Shown: positions 47,901 through 54,684 of the stretch, piece by piece | Layout of the letters: each line of letters starts with the position of its first letter | How positions within the stretch are numbered: the stretch's first letter is position 1 | Origin: Ectothiorhodospiraceae bacterium | GTDB taxonomy: Bacteria; Pseudomonadota; Gammaproteobacteria; HK1 | DNA: 64,000 nt | Reading direction: 5' to 3' | Assembly: GCA_024234875.1 (NCBI GenBank) | Contig: JACKNM010000002.1 | Coordinates: 310,001 to 374,000 of the forward strand | The notes under the pieces: model-generated | The model's database searches: none | Seen by the model: the letters and a program-made list of their open reading frames with translations, nothing else | Told to the model about the DNA's origin: nothing | Position numbers and translations under genes: made by a program

Positions 47901-50900
47901 ATCGACGACCATCCAGCCGGCCGGCATCGTGGGCAGGTCGGGCGACGGCACCCCACCGCGGAGCCGGAACAGGCCGGCCTCGGCCAGCGCCCCGGGGCGC
48001 ACGCGGGCGAGGCGCCCGGAGCCGTCCTCGACCACCCCGCCGCGCGGGCCGATGGAGACGGTCCCGTCCTCCCCCTCGAGACGCTCGATGGGCACGTCGC
48101 GCACCCGGCCGTCAGCGCCGCGGAAGGTGAGCGCGAGGGTGTCGCCCACCCGGGCCCCGATCCGGAGCAGGAAGGCGCCGTCGAGGAGCGCCGCGTCGTC
48201 GGCGCCGGGGATCGCACCCGGCGTCGCCACCGCGAGCACGGTGACGCTCTCGCCGGTGCGCAGGTTGGTCAGCGTGACCGCCCCGCCCGGCTCTGCCGTG
48301 CCCTGCGTCCCGGTCACCGTCACCAGGCCGTCGGCGTCGGGGAGGGTGGCGGTGATCGCCCCCGGCGGCGGTGCCGGAGGGCGCGAGGTGTCGACGGTGC
48401 GGAAGGCGACGGTGGCCTCGGCCGCGAGTGGATTGCCGGTGCGGTCGAGGAGCCCGGTGCCGAGGATCAGCCGGTAGTCGGTGGCGGAGGTGAGGCCGCC
48501 GGGGACCGCGAGCCGCACCTCCGAGCCGTCGGCGGAGAGGCTTCTCGAGGCGGGCACCGGCGTGCCGTCGGCCAGCTCGAAGCGCACGCTCGCCGCGTCC
48601 ACGCTCGCAGGGTCGAGCGGCTCGGAGAAGCGGGCGCTCACCGGCGAGGCGAGCGCCACGTCCGCCGCGCCGTCGGCCGGAATGCTGGAGGCCAGCGCCG
48701 GCGCGGTGGTCGCGAGCACCAGGTCGGCCACCACCACGCTCCCGGCGACGCCGCTCCTCACCTGGGCGCCGACCGCGTCGCCCGACGCGGGATCCCGCGC
48801 GAGCAGTGCGATGTCGGCGTCGGCCGCAACCGCCAGCGCGAAGCGCCCGGTGGCGCTCGATACGTCACCCTCGGCACCGCCGTCGGCGGTCACCACCACA
48901 CCCGGGGTCGGGCTGACGCCGTCGATGCCGACCACCCGGCCGACCACCAGCGCACGCGGCGTGGTCGCGTGGACGAAGAGGTACCGGCCCTCGGCGGCGA
49001 CGCCGTCGAGGGTCTGCCCACCGACCATGGTCTCGCCGACCAGGCGGTCCGCGACCGTCACGCCGTTCGCGACCAGCCGGTAGCGCGGCACCGCACCCGC
49101 GTCGCGGACCTCCGCCAGCACCAGCACCTGCGCGTCCACGGGCAGAGCGGCCGGGCGTGGGACAGAGAGCACCGCCGGCACCGCAATGGAGGCGCCGGCG
49201 AGGTCGAGCTCGACATCGGCGATCGGCACGAGGTCCGCGGCGAGCGCCGGCGCGACGCCACCGAGCGGCGGGCGCAGATCGACCACCGTTCGCGTCGTCA
49301 GCGCGCCGACCGGGAGGTCGAGCCGAATCGCGGCGGTGGCGTCCGCCACGGTCCCCCCGGCCGGTCCCATCACCGCCCCGCCGACCCGCTCGCCGAGCGC
49401 GACCACCGCGAGGTCGACGCGGCCGAGCTCGAGCTCGCGCACGGTGTAGGCGCGCGACGGCGTGACCGGGATGCGCGCGCCGAGCCCCGGCCCGATGTCT
49501 GGTGCCGCGTGGACCAGCACGTCCTGGGTGTAGGGCAGCGGCACCGCGCGCTCGCCGTCCAGGCGGTCGAAGCGCTCGGTGACGGTGGCCACCATCGCGG
49601 TGCCGGACGGCAGCGCGACCGGGGCGTCCACCGTCAACGTACCGACGGCGCGGGCCTCCGGCCCGGGTGAGACGACAGCCGGTGTCACCAGGCCTGCCGC
49701 CGTGAGCCCGGCCGGCGCCGGTGGCAGGTCGAGTCCGACCAGCGTCTCGCCCTCGACCGGGATCGGCGGCGCGACGGGCGCCGCATCGGCGAGCACCACC
49801 GCGTGTTGGGCGGTCGAGTCCACCCGCGCGCTGAACGCCCGACCGGCGACCGAGACCGGCGCGCCGACCACCCAGCGTCCCGACACGCGGTCGAGGCCGA
49901 CCAGCGCGAGCACCGCGCCACCGGGCAGCGGGCCGGGGAGCGTGCCGCGCAGAGTCGCCGACTGACCGAGCGCGACCTCGGCCGGGCGCACCTCGACCGC
50001 CGCCAGCGGTGACCAGCCGGCGGGAAGCCGGGCGCCGAGCCCCTGGGCGGTGAGCGCGGTGAGGGTGACGGTCGTATCCGCCGGCAGTGCGCCGGGCGGG
50101 AGGTCCAGCGCGAGCCCGCCGGCCGCGTCCTCGACGGTTCCGCCGAGCGCCGACCGAACCACGACGCCGTCGCTCACGATACGGGTGAGCCGCGCATCGA
50201 GGACGGTCCGCGCGGTGTCGGCCGGCAGGTCCGCGGCACGCTCGACGCTCGCGAAGCCGTCGCGCGCGAGCCGCACGCGAGCCGGGCCGCTCCGTCCGGG
50301 CAGGATCCAGCGGCCGCGCGCGTCGGTGACGGTCTCGACCGCGGCCGTCGGGGCGCCAGCGCCATCCTCGAGAAGCGTCGCGGTCACCGCCGCCAGCGGC
50401 AGGCCGGTGGCGTCGTCGAGCACCTGCCCGCGCAGGAAGCCGTCGCCGTCGCTCACCAGCACGGTGACCATGGCCGACGCATCCAGCGCGCCGTTGGTCG
50501 CGGTGATCGAGGCCACGCCATCGGCGAGCGCGATCACCAGTCCATCGGCGCCGACCGCGACCACGCCCTGGGTGTCCACCTGGTACGCGGTGCCGGTGTC
50601 GGCGCGGGTCAGGTCGCGCTCGGACCCGTCGCTGAACTGGCCGCGCACCGTGAGCTGCACCGTGGCGCCGGCCGCGCGCAGCGTCGATTCGGGCGGCTCG
50701 ACGGTGAGCGCTCCGAGCACCGCGTCGGTCTCGACCGTGATGCGGGCGGCGTCGGCGAGACCCTGGTGACGGGCGGTCACGCTCGATGCGCCCACATCGC
50801 GCGCGGTGACCAGCCCCTGCTCGTCGACGGTGGCGACGAAGGCGTTGTCGCTCTCCCAGGTGGTGTCCGGGTCGGTGGTGACGTCGACGGTGGCGCCGCT

Positions 50901-51818
50901 GTTGTAGGTCAGAGTCGCCGTGAGGGGTGCGGTGGCGCCGAGGCTCTCGAAGCGCACGCCACCGGGGCTGACGTCGAGCGCAATCGGCGCCAGCGCGCTG
51001 CGACGCACCGTGATCGACGCGGTGCCGACGTTGCCGGCGCGATCGGTGGCGACCGCGGTGAGGGTGTTGTCCCCGAGCGCGAGGGCGACCGCGGCGCGGC
51101 TCCAGTCACCCCCGGCCTGGTCGGTGCCTGCCCCGTCGAGAACGACGGTGGCCTCGGGGTCGTCGACGGTGCCGACGACGTCGGTGCTCGCCACGAACAG
51201 CTCGGCCCCGTCCACCGGTCGCACGAAGGCGACCACCGGGGGGGTGGTGTCCAGCACCACGCGCACCGTCGCGGTCCCGGAGCCGAGTGGCCCCGGCGGT
51301 GGCGTCAATGGGTGTCCAGAGGATCCGAGCGCAGCCATCACCACGCCGAGGTCGCCGAGATCGACGTCGCCGTCGCCATCCAGGTCACCGGCGTGGCAGG
51401 GCGGGGGTGCACCCGCAGTGGCGAAGACCTCGAGCAGGTTCTCGCCCTCGACGAGCGGGACCGGGGTCGACTCGAAGGCACCGGCGGCAGCGCTCGCGGC
51501 GACGCCGGCGACGGTCACCGCGGCATCCGGGTCGCCGACGGTGCCGCGCACGCCGATGCTCGGCGTGGTGACGAGGGCGCCGTCGGCAGGACTGGTGATG
51601 GCGACCGCGATCGGCGACGGCAGCGGGCTCTCGCCGATGCATCGCCCGAGCCAGGAGACGTCGGAGACGTCGACCACGCCGTCGTCGGTGACGTCGGGGT
51701 CGAGTGCCTGGGCCGACGCGACCGGGCCGGCGGCGAGCGCGCCTGCGAGGACGAGGACCTCCAGCGCGCGGGCCACCGGGCCGTGATTGCGCCGTGCGTG
51801 AATGCGATGTCGAGTCAA
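38943..51818 (-). CDS. Giant secreted multidomain protein 1 with internal subtilisin-type protease
   Basis: About 4,291 residues. After a signal peptide (ALEVLVLAGALAAGPVASAQA) come two dockerin-like loops (DVTDDGVVDVSD; DLDGDGDVDLGD), Ig-like and regulatory modules, Big_5 (about 1040), LVIVD-type propeller repeats (1680-2040), a PPC-like domain (about 2457) and IPT/TIG (about 2570). Residues about 2677-2747 resemble an I9 propeptide. A subtilase follows: Asp2816 (AVIDSGF), His2859 (NGHGTG), Asn2985 (AAAGNEG) and Ser3106 (GNSLAAP). A YVTN-like propeller (3180-3600) and beta-rich tail finish it. The start is uncertain: TTG 51818 is used, GTG 51776 also gives a signal peptide, and an ATG at 52046 lies above the AT-rich region. 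Probably extracellular, possibly self-processing. Confidence 0.88.
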   Translation of the reverse strand: MTRHRIHARRNHGPVARALEVLVLAGALAAGPVASAQALDPDVTDDGVVDVSDVSWLGRCIGESPLPSPIAVAITSPADGALVTTPSIGVRGTVGDPDAAVTVAGVAASAAAGAFESTPVPLVEGENLLEVFATAGAPPPCHAGDLDGDGDVDLGDLGVVMAALGSSGHPLTPPPGPLGSGTATVRVVLDTTPPVVAFVRPVDGAELFVASTDVVGTVDDPEATVVLDGAGTDQAGGDWSRAAVALALGDNTLTAVATDRAGNVGTASITVRRSALAPIALDVSPGGVRFESLGATAPLTATLTYNSGATVDVTTDPDTTWESDNAFVATVDEQGLVTARDVGASSVTARHQGLADAARITVETDAVLGALTVEPPESTLRAAGATVQLTVRGQFSDGSERDLTRADTGTAYQVDTQGVVAVGADGLVIALADGVASITATNGALDASAMVTVLVSDGDGFLRGQVLDDATGLPLAAVTATLLEDGAGAPTAAVETVTDARGRWILPGRSGPARVRLARDGFASVERAADLPADTARTVLDARLTRIVSDGVVVRSALGGTVEDAAGGLALDLPPGALPADTTVTLTALTAQGLGARLPAGWSPLAAVEVRPAEVALGQSATLRGTLPGPLPGGAVLALVGLDRVSGRWVVGAPVSVAGRAFSARVDSTAQHAVVLADAAPVAPPIPVEGETLVGLDLPPAPAGLTAAGLVTPAVVSPGPEARAVGTLTVDAPVALPSGTAMVATVTERFDRLDGERAVPLPYTQDVLVHAAPDIGPGLGARIPVTPSRAYTVRELELGRVDLAVVALGERVGGAVMGPAGGTVADATAAIRLDLPVGALTTRTVVDLRPPLGGVAPALAADLVPIADVELDLAGASIAVPAVLSVPRPAALPVDAQVLVLAEVRDAGAVPRYRLVANGVTVADRLVGETMVGGQTLDGVAAEGRYLFVHATTPRALVVGRVVGIDGVSPTPGVVVTADGGAEGDVSSATGRFALAVAADADIALLARDPASGDAVGAQVRSGVAGSVVVADLVLATTAPALASSIPADGAADVALASPVSARFSEPLDPASVDAASVRFELADGTPVPASRSLSADGSEVRLAVPGGLTSATDYRLILGTGLLDRTGNPLAAEATVAFRTVDTSRPPAPPPGAITATLPDADGLVTVTGTQGTAEPGGAVTLTNLRTGESVTVLAVATPGAIPGADDAALLDGAFLLRIGARVGDTLALTFRGADGRVRDVPIERLEGEDGTVSIGPRGGVVEDGSGRLARVRPGALAEAGLFRLRGGVPSPDLPTMPAGWMVVDALDLEVDGAAFSRITALRLREDQDRFPPVEARIPPLEAAGDLFVPPDFLTNARLRFEATAEDAAGNRERAINTTLVVASGPDPSPVIVAATDAFPAVVLEATGEALPGQAVSVRARAPAARVDLDIPLPGGLGPIASYVLARLDQLAGTPVLELVDRMVVADTPDGMRLVNAGDTMPGLTRGGHLVVLALSPSAGVMGDVRGSVGGPRALVRLDGTPFVADTGGPNGRFVLPAVVGGFSVSVLDPDTGAVRGSAGAAAPGDLGAVLGPVGTTLAVTAHPDATSLVEVDAEVTFTFATDIDARTVTASSVFLATASGVQVPAVRLVDDDGRTVRLRPLRRLGFGRQYRYGVATTVTALDGSTLAAPFSGTFTTFAPRVIDAVAIGQTRGLAHDGGALVVATDAGAEILDVARASRLAVEGTSPAAGGANATVLGGGESLGEPFTSVGPGPFALITTGDPTVDGRLELLDLADPTTPISIGLAQLTSAGVVAPPGVPPFAGVPRGVALDGAGNALVAVEGVGLVAVDLAAALAVDPTDPGAPVLGRLPATGAGDARDVAMLEEVALVVGPAGLAVVDPLDPAALVELGSAPTGGAARAVAAVADYPIDLDRDGTLEVGPETPDLAVVAGADGTVQVFDVTERTQPELLSVIRVPGSALGVTFDADERLALVTGSQGLHLVDLDGPVGLQPIDVDRDGRDDRVLGSVETAGVARAAAPRSSAGVAYVADGASGVTLVQITPARGAIAAVRRDPLLVVEGDESSARDAGQAFLTDDALRIDVDGRMPPDTFLLLALDAEPLADGTPSVAFEDGTAIAFLDGGAQTFLAPIAADAGQPSRRIGIELRDLEGRVLERVEVDLVPADVAGLTLDALTVVPDEAEVDAETDALQLGVLGLYSDGLYRNLTSSASGTTYTSGDERVVTAGADGLVSVVAGGDVEIAVASAGRSARVALAVRRPPALTALALRPGLATLVDAGQTLVLDVRGRLSNGTLADVRTGFGVTYASSDPTVVSVDAAGVVTAVGDGLATVTASAPVGGFTAEARVAVELRAPPVVNVLDLAPFDALARVGEVPPTALVALSGSGDLGGLTVRLDATWAGGATTAEGRTERDGSARIALPGLTAPGPVAVVATVTDPASGLARTDTESLTVLPALGDLEPNDTPALAVPIGFGRSLRATLDAAGDPVDTFAFDGALRGTLRVTLDLGAGLAPDAVTLVVRDANGVEVARVTPTDPRGSVAVPIAPGGGTVAIEVAGGAGSYDVALAFEQADLVVAGVSPLVAAAGSEITVTGSGFSTNAADNLVLVGLAAAPVLAATESELRVLVPSAAVDGPVEVYVGDRVATGPAVTVGNSGPPPAITLAAPDPDAMRADPVSGVVVLADTLVVDAAPLATAAEIDALAATVGGAVTGHLPTFNTFVVTIAGNRSVSALDDARVALESSPLVRSASASTVGKPNATVHVREHGIDLRDLGESDPFATEPFERIRLFDAIDAVRSHPDFRDSRQLRPVRVAVIDSGFNPLASDEFIGGYVRQIDAVSPTQGPDGLMEEEPRSDPNGHGTGVVGLIAALNDGGEVSGVWTSIFDRREDFSDRAEVLVYRHTPLDNETPTPSTSPLPVLDLASLSAVLDIARRNARGQPVDVVNMSFGYTFLSTANRLFRIERDRWRAVLRLLQPRTLVVAAAGNEGLHETLSLPGALGTELPHLVVVGGTALEEPARGLSADQRFTDGVGLSQDDYYGVAENTVLFLAPDVVCAPVPGVIPPEEVPGGSNCGAPLTIAAPAHRLPFANARGQGLVRFETIGFGNSLAAPLVTGAAAILQSIRGRDVSAPLTPSRLREVLVSTADDISAAWDPGDMGLLDVLAAVNAVLRPIEGQYVYVADQDADVTPGAPGTIVAIDVDPLTGARRDPDPQARRLPDVQIPLGFSGTGGVFQGMRPTALAVSPRGDELYAVVERPPGDSGVGVLVIDTRDLTPRAYIPFTGVSALPTLKPGLVVSPDARLLYVATGTRITIIDLVGRREVRRLADLPAPYDARARTLPREVLEERMLAIETRVLQGIEAVGETGIELFEGRYIESLALAPNGSTLWAVVRTGGGGGVQPGFVLAIDVDLQRDADPSRALLQSDLANYFTLRPGLEGVASMVDLALDPVGLNQGDEPSGVAVSPDGRHVYLVNGGVNFFRGVLEQQSTAALLAEILAGSVASLSAGTSGGLAGQLTRHSATLRNQEAAFQNLAAALIEDLSAGRTVIAAPSLTGVFAANARWDWVFPNQLNFGYGGFARYDQELRHEVFTSRPFDVAIRPDGRRALVANYQTGNFSVWDLRTQALFAGNPTFDFGSLVNDMFQGPVAATPAIDLDKSLYPSRGALKMFREGQDFLSIVPSPDEARMFPWAVEYAQNGRFAVGTHVGIGSPDVVRAALPDFDGLVLVRRVLGDLGFSFDAGATDLQGRGVAAGQVVDFPRRGGAVSIIRDRPITADLAANAASLVIDPTDNRESAYFASRPLCGVFDTVLDVDAEVERRVCANDTVNSVLGYRTAAGPVRFHRPRGVAIQPFVSVVQPRFGDAVYRTQAFELKWRDPRVTRLSLTFYELGADGQPLAGGIADGDIVLPLALTNRATRSFKDTLDKLYGAATGGDRLQRGTRYRVVARVCEESASCREPLGADDEETALSFTTFEFRVDRTVSVRPPPRCRTVLVRHWTDPENGPLFIPGRASVELTYELVHSDRDEVVGEVDLVPQDPALAVDIERLPPPPDSFNVSGKFRVSLLRRTDAKPLLRADRLPMRLEFGTRLCPKGGPDDPSDEFDIPVRTTTSPVVDAIGNVVLDEQLDDLCSADPTKRDRVVTILRPRIEALLGFDPFVDEAQFSPDVCVAIGPPSARQIRKVLASEAFVGITSTLPGVTTRDPVAFRRGPLETRVVVDPHTGLRKEVRLEGEILQHVVSAQESRDASGASICGVSPSPPPSPGQPPRSQSFALDTLIAVNLRTRDATSEDCK
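51310..51320 (+). repeat. GGGTGTCCAGA unit inside giant 1
   Basis: A full core followed by GG, as in cluster 1. On the coding strand it gives SSGHP just after the second dockerin-like loop of giant 1, near residue 167. Confidence 0.65.
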
Positions 51819-52225
51819 GTGCGCGTCCCTGCCTGGGCCTGGTGCTGACCTCGCGGCGAGGGGTCGGCCGGCAGCGCGCCACGCGTCGTGCCGAGAGCCA
51901 GAACCCGCCATGCGAGGCCGTGACGGGAGGGAAGTCTCCGCATGACGGCGCACCGGTAAGTGCGCGAGTTCACGTTTTTTCACCGTGCCCGACGGACGGC
52001 AAGAAAGACGGGACGATCGGCAAAAATGCGACCGATCAGTCACCAAGAATGAGAAAAAATGCTGTCGAAACAGGGGGTTCTGAGAGCGCCGTCGACACGG
52101 AGGCTGCGCGGCGGGTGGCTGGAGATCAGATGCACCGCGCGCGTCAATCCCCCGATCGATGGGGGTCGCGCCGCGGTCTGCGGCCGCGGCGCGGGAGTCC
52201 GATCACGCCCGCCGGGGAGTGGGTC
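51819..52225. other. Non-coding region upstream of the giant genes
   Basis: About 400 nt without a convincing gene. The part at 51970-52075 is relatively AT-rich with A/T runs and probably contains the promoter for the two giant genes. It includes a 6-bp inverted repeat, GATCGG (52015-52020) with CCGATC (52032-52037), around an A-rich centre. No clear -35/-10 pair is seen. The end near 52150-52193 carries the hairpins annotated separately. Confidence 0.6.
52149..52193 (-). terminator. Tandem hairpins after the PEP-mutase-family gene
   Basis: A perfect 10-bp stem (52167-52176 with 52184-52193, 7-nt loop) is followed on the minus strand by a second small C5/G5 hairpin at 52149-52165. No long T run follows. 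They lie 33 nt past the stop of the gene ending at 52226. Confidence 0.45.
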
Positions 52226-53128
52226 TCAGTCGCCCTTCGGCGCGTAGCGGGACTCGAGCGCGTAGTAGTCCGGGAAGCCGACGGTGTCGTAGAGCTCGTC
52301 GAAGGTGACCAGGCGGTCGGCGCCCGGGTGGCGGCCCTCGCGCATCATCGCGAAGCCGTCGCGCAGCGCGCGGATGGTCAGGTTCAGGGCGGTGACCCCG
52401 AACAGCGCGAGCTTGTAGCCGATGGCCTCGGCCTGCGCCGGGGAGACGATCGCGCGGCCTTCCTTCTCGAGTTGGGCGAGCATGGTGGGGACCGCGGTGA
52501 CGCGGCGACACAGGGTCTCCATCTCCGCCGTCGACTGCGGCCCCTCGAAGTACACGATGTCCGCGCCGAGATCGGCGAACGCCTCGGCGCGCCACAGCGC
52601 CTCGTCGAACCCCTCGCCGACACGGGAGTCGGTCCGGCCGATCACCAGCACCTCGCCGCCGGCGGCGCGAATCGCGTCACGGGCGTCGAGCGCGGCGCGA
52701 AGGCGCATCAGCGCCTCGGCGCGCGGCACCACCTCCACCCCGCGCGCGTACCCGCAGCGCTTCGGCGAGACCTGGTCCTCGATCATCACGCAGGCGAAGC
52801 CGGCGCCGTGGTAGCCACCGACGGTGCGGCGCACGTTCACCGGATTGCCGAAGCCGGTGTCGCCGTCGCCGATGAGGGGGATCGACACCGCCGCGCAGAC
52901 ATCGCGCCCCTGATCGAGCATCTCGCGATAGGAGATGAGCCCGGCGTCGGGCAGCGCGAGCTTGGTCGCGCTCACCCCGTATCCGCTCATGAATGCGCAC
53001 TCGAAGCCGGCGCGCTCGGCGAGTCTCGCGCTCAGCGCGTCGTAGACGCCGGGAACGACGATGATCCCCGGGGCGGCGAGTCGCGCGCGCAGACGATTGC
53101 CCGGGCCGGAGAGCGATGCGGTGGTCAT
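52226..53128 (-). CDS. Isocitrate lyase/PEP mutase superfamily enzyme (oxaloacetate decarboxylase-like)
   Basis: A 300-residue TIM-barrel enzyme that should make or break C-C or P-C bonds of alpha-keto acids with Mg2+. The metal-binding acidic motif is GDGDTGFGN, and the signature loop is EDQVSPKRCGY, where the Cys-Gly pair is typical of lyases. NVRRTVGGYHGAGFACVMIED, VIGRTDSR and YFEGPQS also fit the family. Candidate activities are oxaloacetate decarboxylase, methylisocitrate lyase or dimethylmalate lyase. It overlaps the upstream FAD oxidase stop (ATGA at 53125-53128), suggesting consecutive steps in 2-hydroxy or 2-keto acid breakdown. Confidence 0.9.
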   Translation of the reverse strand: MTTASLSGPGNRLRARLAAPGIIVVPGVYDALSARLAERAGFECAFMSGYGVSATKLALPDAGLISYREMLDQGRDVCAAVSIPLIGDGDTGFGNPVNVRRTVGGYHGAGFACVMIEDQVSPKRCGYARGVEVVPRAEALMRLRAALDARDAIRAAGGEVLVIGRTDSRVGEGFDEALWRAEAFADLGADIVYFEGPQSTAEMETLCRRVTAVPTMLAQLEKEGRAIVSPAQAEAIGYKLALFGVTALNLTIRALRDGFAMMREGRHPGADRLVTFDELYDTVGFPDYYALESRYAPKGD

Positions 53129-54525
53129 ACCAGCACCACCTTGCCGGGGTTCATGATCCCCTGGGGATCGAGCGCGCGCTTGAGCGTACGCATCACCTCG
53201 ACACCCTCACCGTGCTCGAGCTCGAGGAACTCCATCTTGCCGCAGCCGATTCCGTGCTCGCCGGTGCACGTGCCGCCGAGCCGGATCGCGCGCTCGACCA
53301 TCCGCGCGTGCCACGCCTTGGCTCGCGCGTGCTCCTCGGGATTGGTGTAGTCGGCGAGCGGTCCCATGTGGAAGTTGCCGTCGCCGACGTGGCCGACCAC
53401 CGGCGACCACAGCCCGGAGGCGTCGAGGTCCCGCTTGGACTCGAGCACGCACTCGGCGAGGCGCGAGATCGGTACGCAGACGTCGGTCGCCATCACCCGC
53501 TGGCCGGGCTTGGCGCGGGCCATGAACGCGTAGTGCGCATCGTGCCGCGCCTGCCACAGGGCGTTGCGGTCCTCGGTGCGCGCGGCGAACCGGAACGCGC
53601 TGCCGCCATGCTCGGCCGCGATCGCGCTCACCGCCTCCACCTGCTCGGCGACGCCGCTCTCGGTGCCGTGGAACTCGAAGAACAGGGTGTCGGCCACCTC
53701 GTAACCCTCGAGACCGGAGTGGTCGATCAGCGCCGACATCCCCTCGCTGCACACCAGCTCCATCCGCGCCACCGGGATTGCCGACTGGATGGTCTCGATG
53801 ACCGTGTGCACGGCGTCGCCGAGGGTCGGGAAGGCGCAGACCGCGGCCGAGACTGCCTCGGGCTGGGGCGACAGGCGCAGCGTCACCTCGCAGATGATGC
53901 CGAGCGTGCCCTCGGAGCCGACCATCAGGCGCGTCAGGTCGTAGCCGGCGGCGGACTTGCGCGCGCGAGTGCCGGTGCGCACCACGCGTCCGTCGGCGAG
54001 CACCACGGTGAGGCCGAGCACGTTCTCGCGCATCGTCCCGTAGCGCACCGCGTTGGTGCCGCTCGCACGGGTCGCCGACATGCCGCCGATGGTCGCGTCG
54101 GCGCCGGGGTCGATCGGGAAGAACAGCCCGGTGTCACGGAGATGCGCGTTGAGCTGCTTGCGGGTGACGCCGGCCTGCACCGTGCAGTCGAGATCCTCGG
54201 CCGAGACGCGCAAGATCGCGTTCATCTGTGAGAGGTCGATGGCGATGCCGCCGTGCAGCGCCAGCGTGTGCCCCTCGAGACTGGTCCCGGCGCCGTAGGG
54301 AATGATCGGCACCCGGTGCTCGGCAGCCACCCGGACCACCGCCACCACCTCGTCGATGTCGCGCGGCCACACCACCGCGTCGGGTGGGCTGATCGGGTGA
54401 TAAGCCTCGCCGGTCCCGTGGTGGCGGCGCACCGCCTCGGAGGTGGAGAGGCGCTCCCCGAAGCGCTCGCGCAAGGTCTCGATGGCGGCGACGACGGGGG
54501 ACGCGAGCGGTTCGGCGGCACTCAT
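53125..54525 (-). CDS. FAD-linked oxidase, D-lactate/glycolate dehydrogenase type (GlcD-like)
   Basis: A 466-residue VAO/PCMH-type flavoprotein that oxidises a 2-hydroxy acid. The FAD-binding domain contains VPIIPYGAGTSLEGH, FPIDPGADATIGGM and GYDLTRLMVGSEGTLG. The C-terminal substrate domain carries the conserved GHVGDGNFHMG and TGEHGIGCGKMEFL, matching D-lactate dehydrogenase (cytochrome) and GlcD families. It has no signal peptide or iron-sulfur domain. The start is ATG 54525 with GAGGA upstream. It is coupled by ATGA overlap to the PEP-mutase-family gene. The exact substrate is not determined. Confidence 0.92.
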   Translation of the reverse strand: MSAAEPLASPVVAAIETLRERFGERLSTSEAVRRHHGTGEAYHPISPPDAVVWPRDIDEVVAVVRVAAEHRVPIIPYGAGTSLEGHTLALHGGIAIDLSQMNAILRVSAEDLDCTVQAGVTRKQLNAHLRDTGLFFPIDPGADATIGGMSATRASGTNAVRYGTMRENVLGLTVVLADGRVVRTGTRARKSAAGYDLTRLMVGSEGTLGIICEVTLRLSPQPEAVSAAVCAFPTLGDAVHTVIETIQSAIPVARMELVCSEGMSALIDHSGLEGYEVADTLFFEFHGTESGVAEQVEAVSAIAAEHGGSAFRFAARTEDRNALWQARHDAHYAFMARAKPGQRVMATDVCVPISRLAECVLESKRDLDASGLWSPVVGHVGDGNFHMGPLADYTNPEEHARAKAWHARMVERAIRLGGTCTGEHGIGCGKMEFLELEHGEGVEVMRTLKRALDPQGIMNPGKVVLV

Positions 54526-54621
54526 GCGATGGTCCTCGGCTCGACCGGGAGCGGCGCGCGATCTTGCCACCCGGGGGGCGCGACCGGTAGTCGCCTCCCA
54601 CCGGGGCCGGGCGGGCGCGGC

Positions 54622-54684
54622 GGCCCGCCCCTACGGCGATTCGCCAGCCCGGGGCGCCGGACGGGCACGGGGGCCCGCCCCTAC
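54622..54684 (-). repeat. Two direct copies of a GTAGGGGCGGGCC repeat
   Basis: Read on the minus strand, GTAGGGGCGGGCC occurs at 54634-54622 and 54684-54672, 50 nt apart, each followed by CCG-GCCCG-CC. The second copy supplies the TAG stop of the old-yellow-enzyme gene. It looks like a dispersed intergenic REP-type element. A related GTAGGGGCCGG covers the amidase stop near 6645. Confidence 0.65.

Noticed and set aside
44109..49670. Very long open frame on the plus strand opposite giant 1 (1,853 residues)
   Set aside because: The translation is Arg/Gly/His-rich low complexity with no domains. It is the GC-rich antisense shadow of a clearly structured protein on the minus strand.
51819..52046. 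Start of giant 1 at the ATG near 52046
   Set aside because: It would place about 75 basic, unstructured residues before the signal peptide and read through the AT-rich presumed promoter. A downstream TTG or GTG start fits better.
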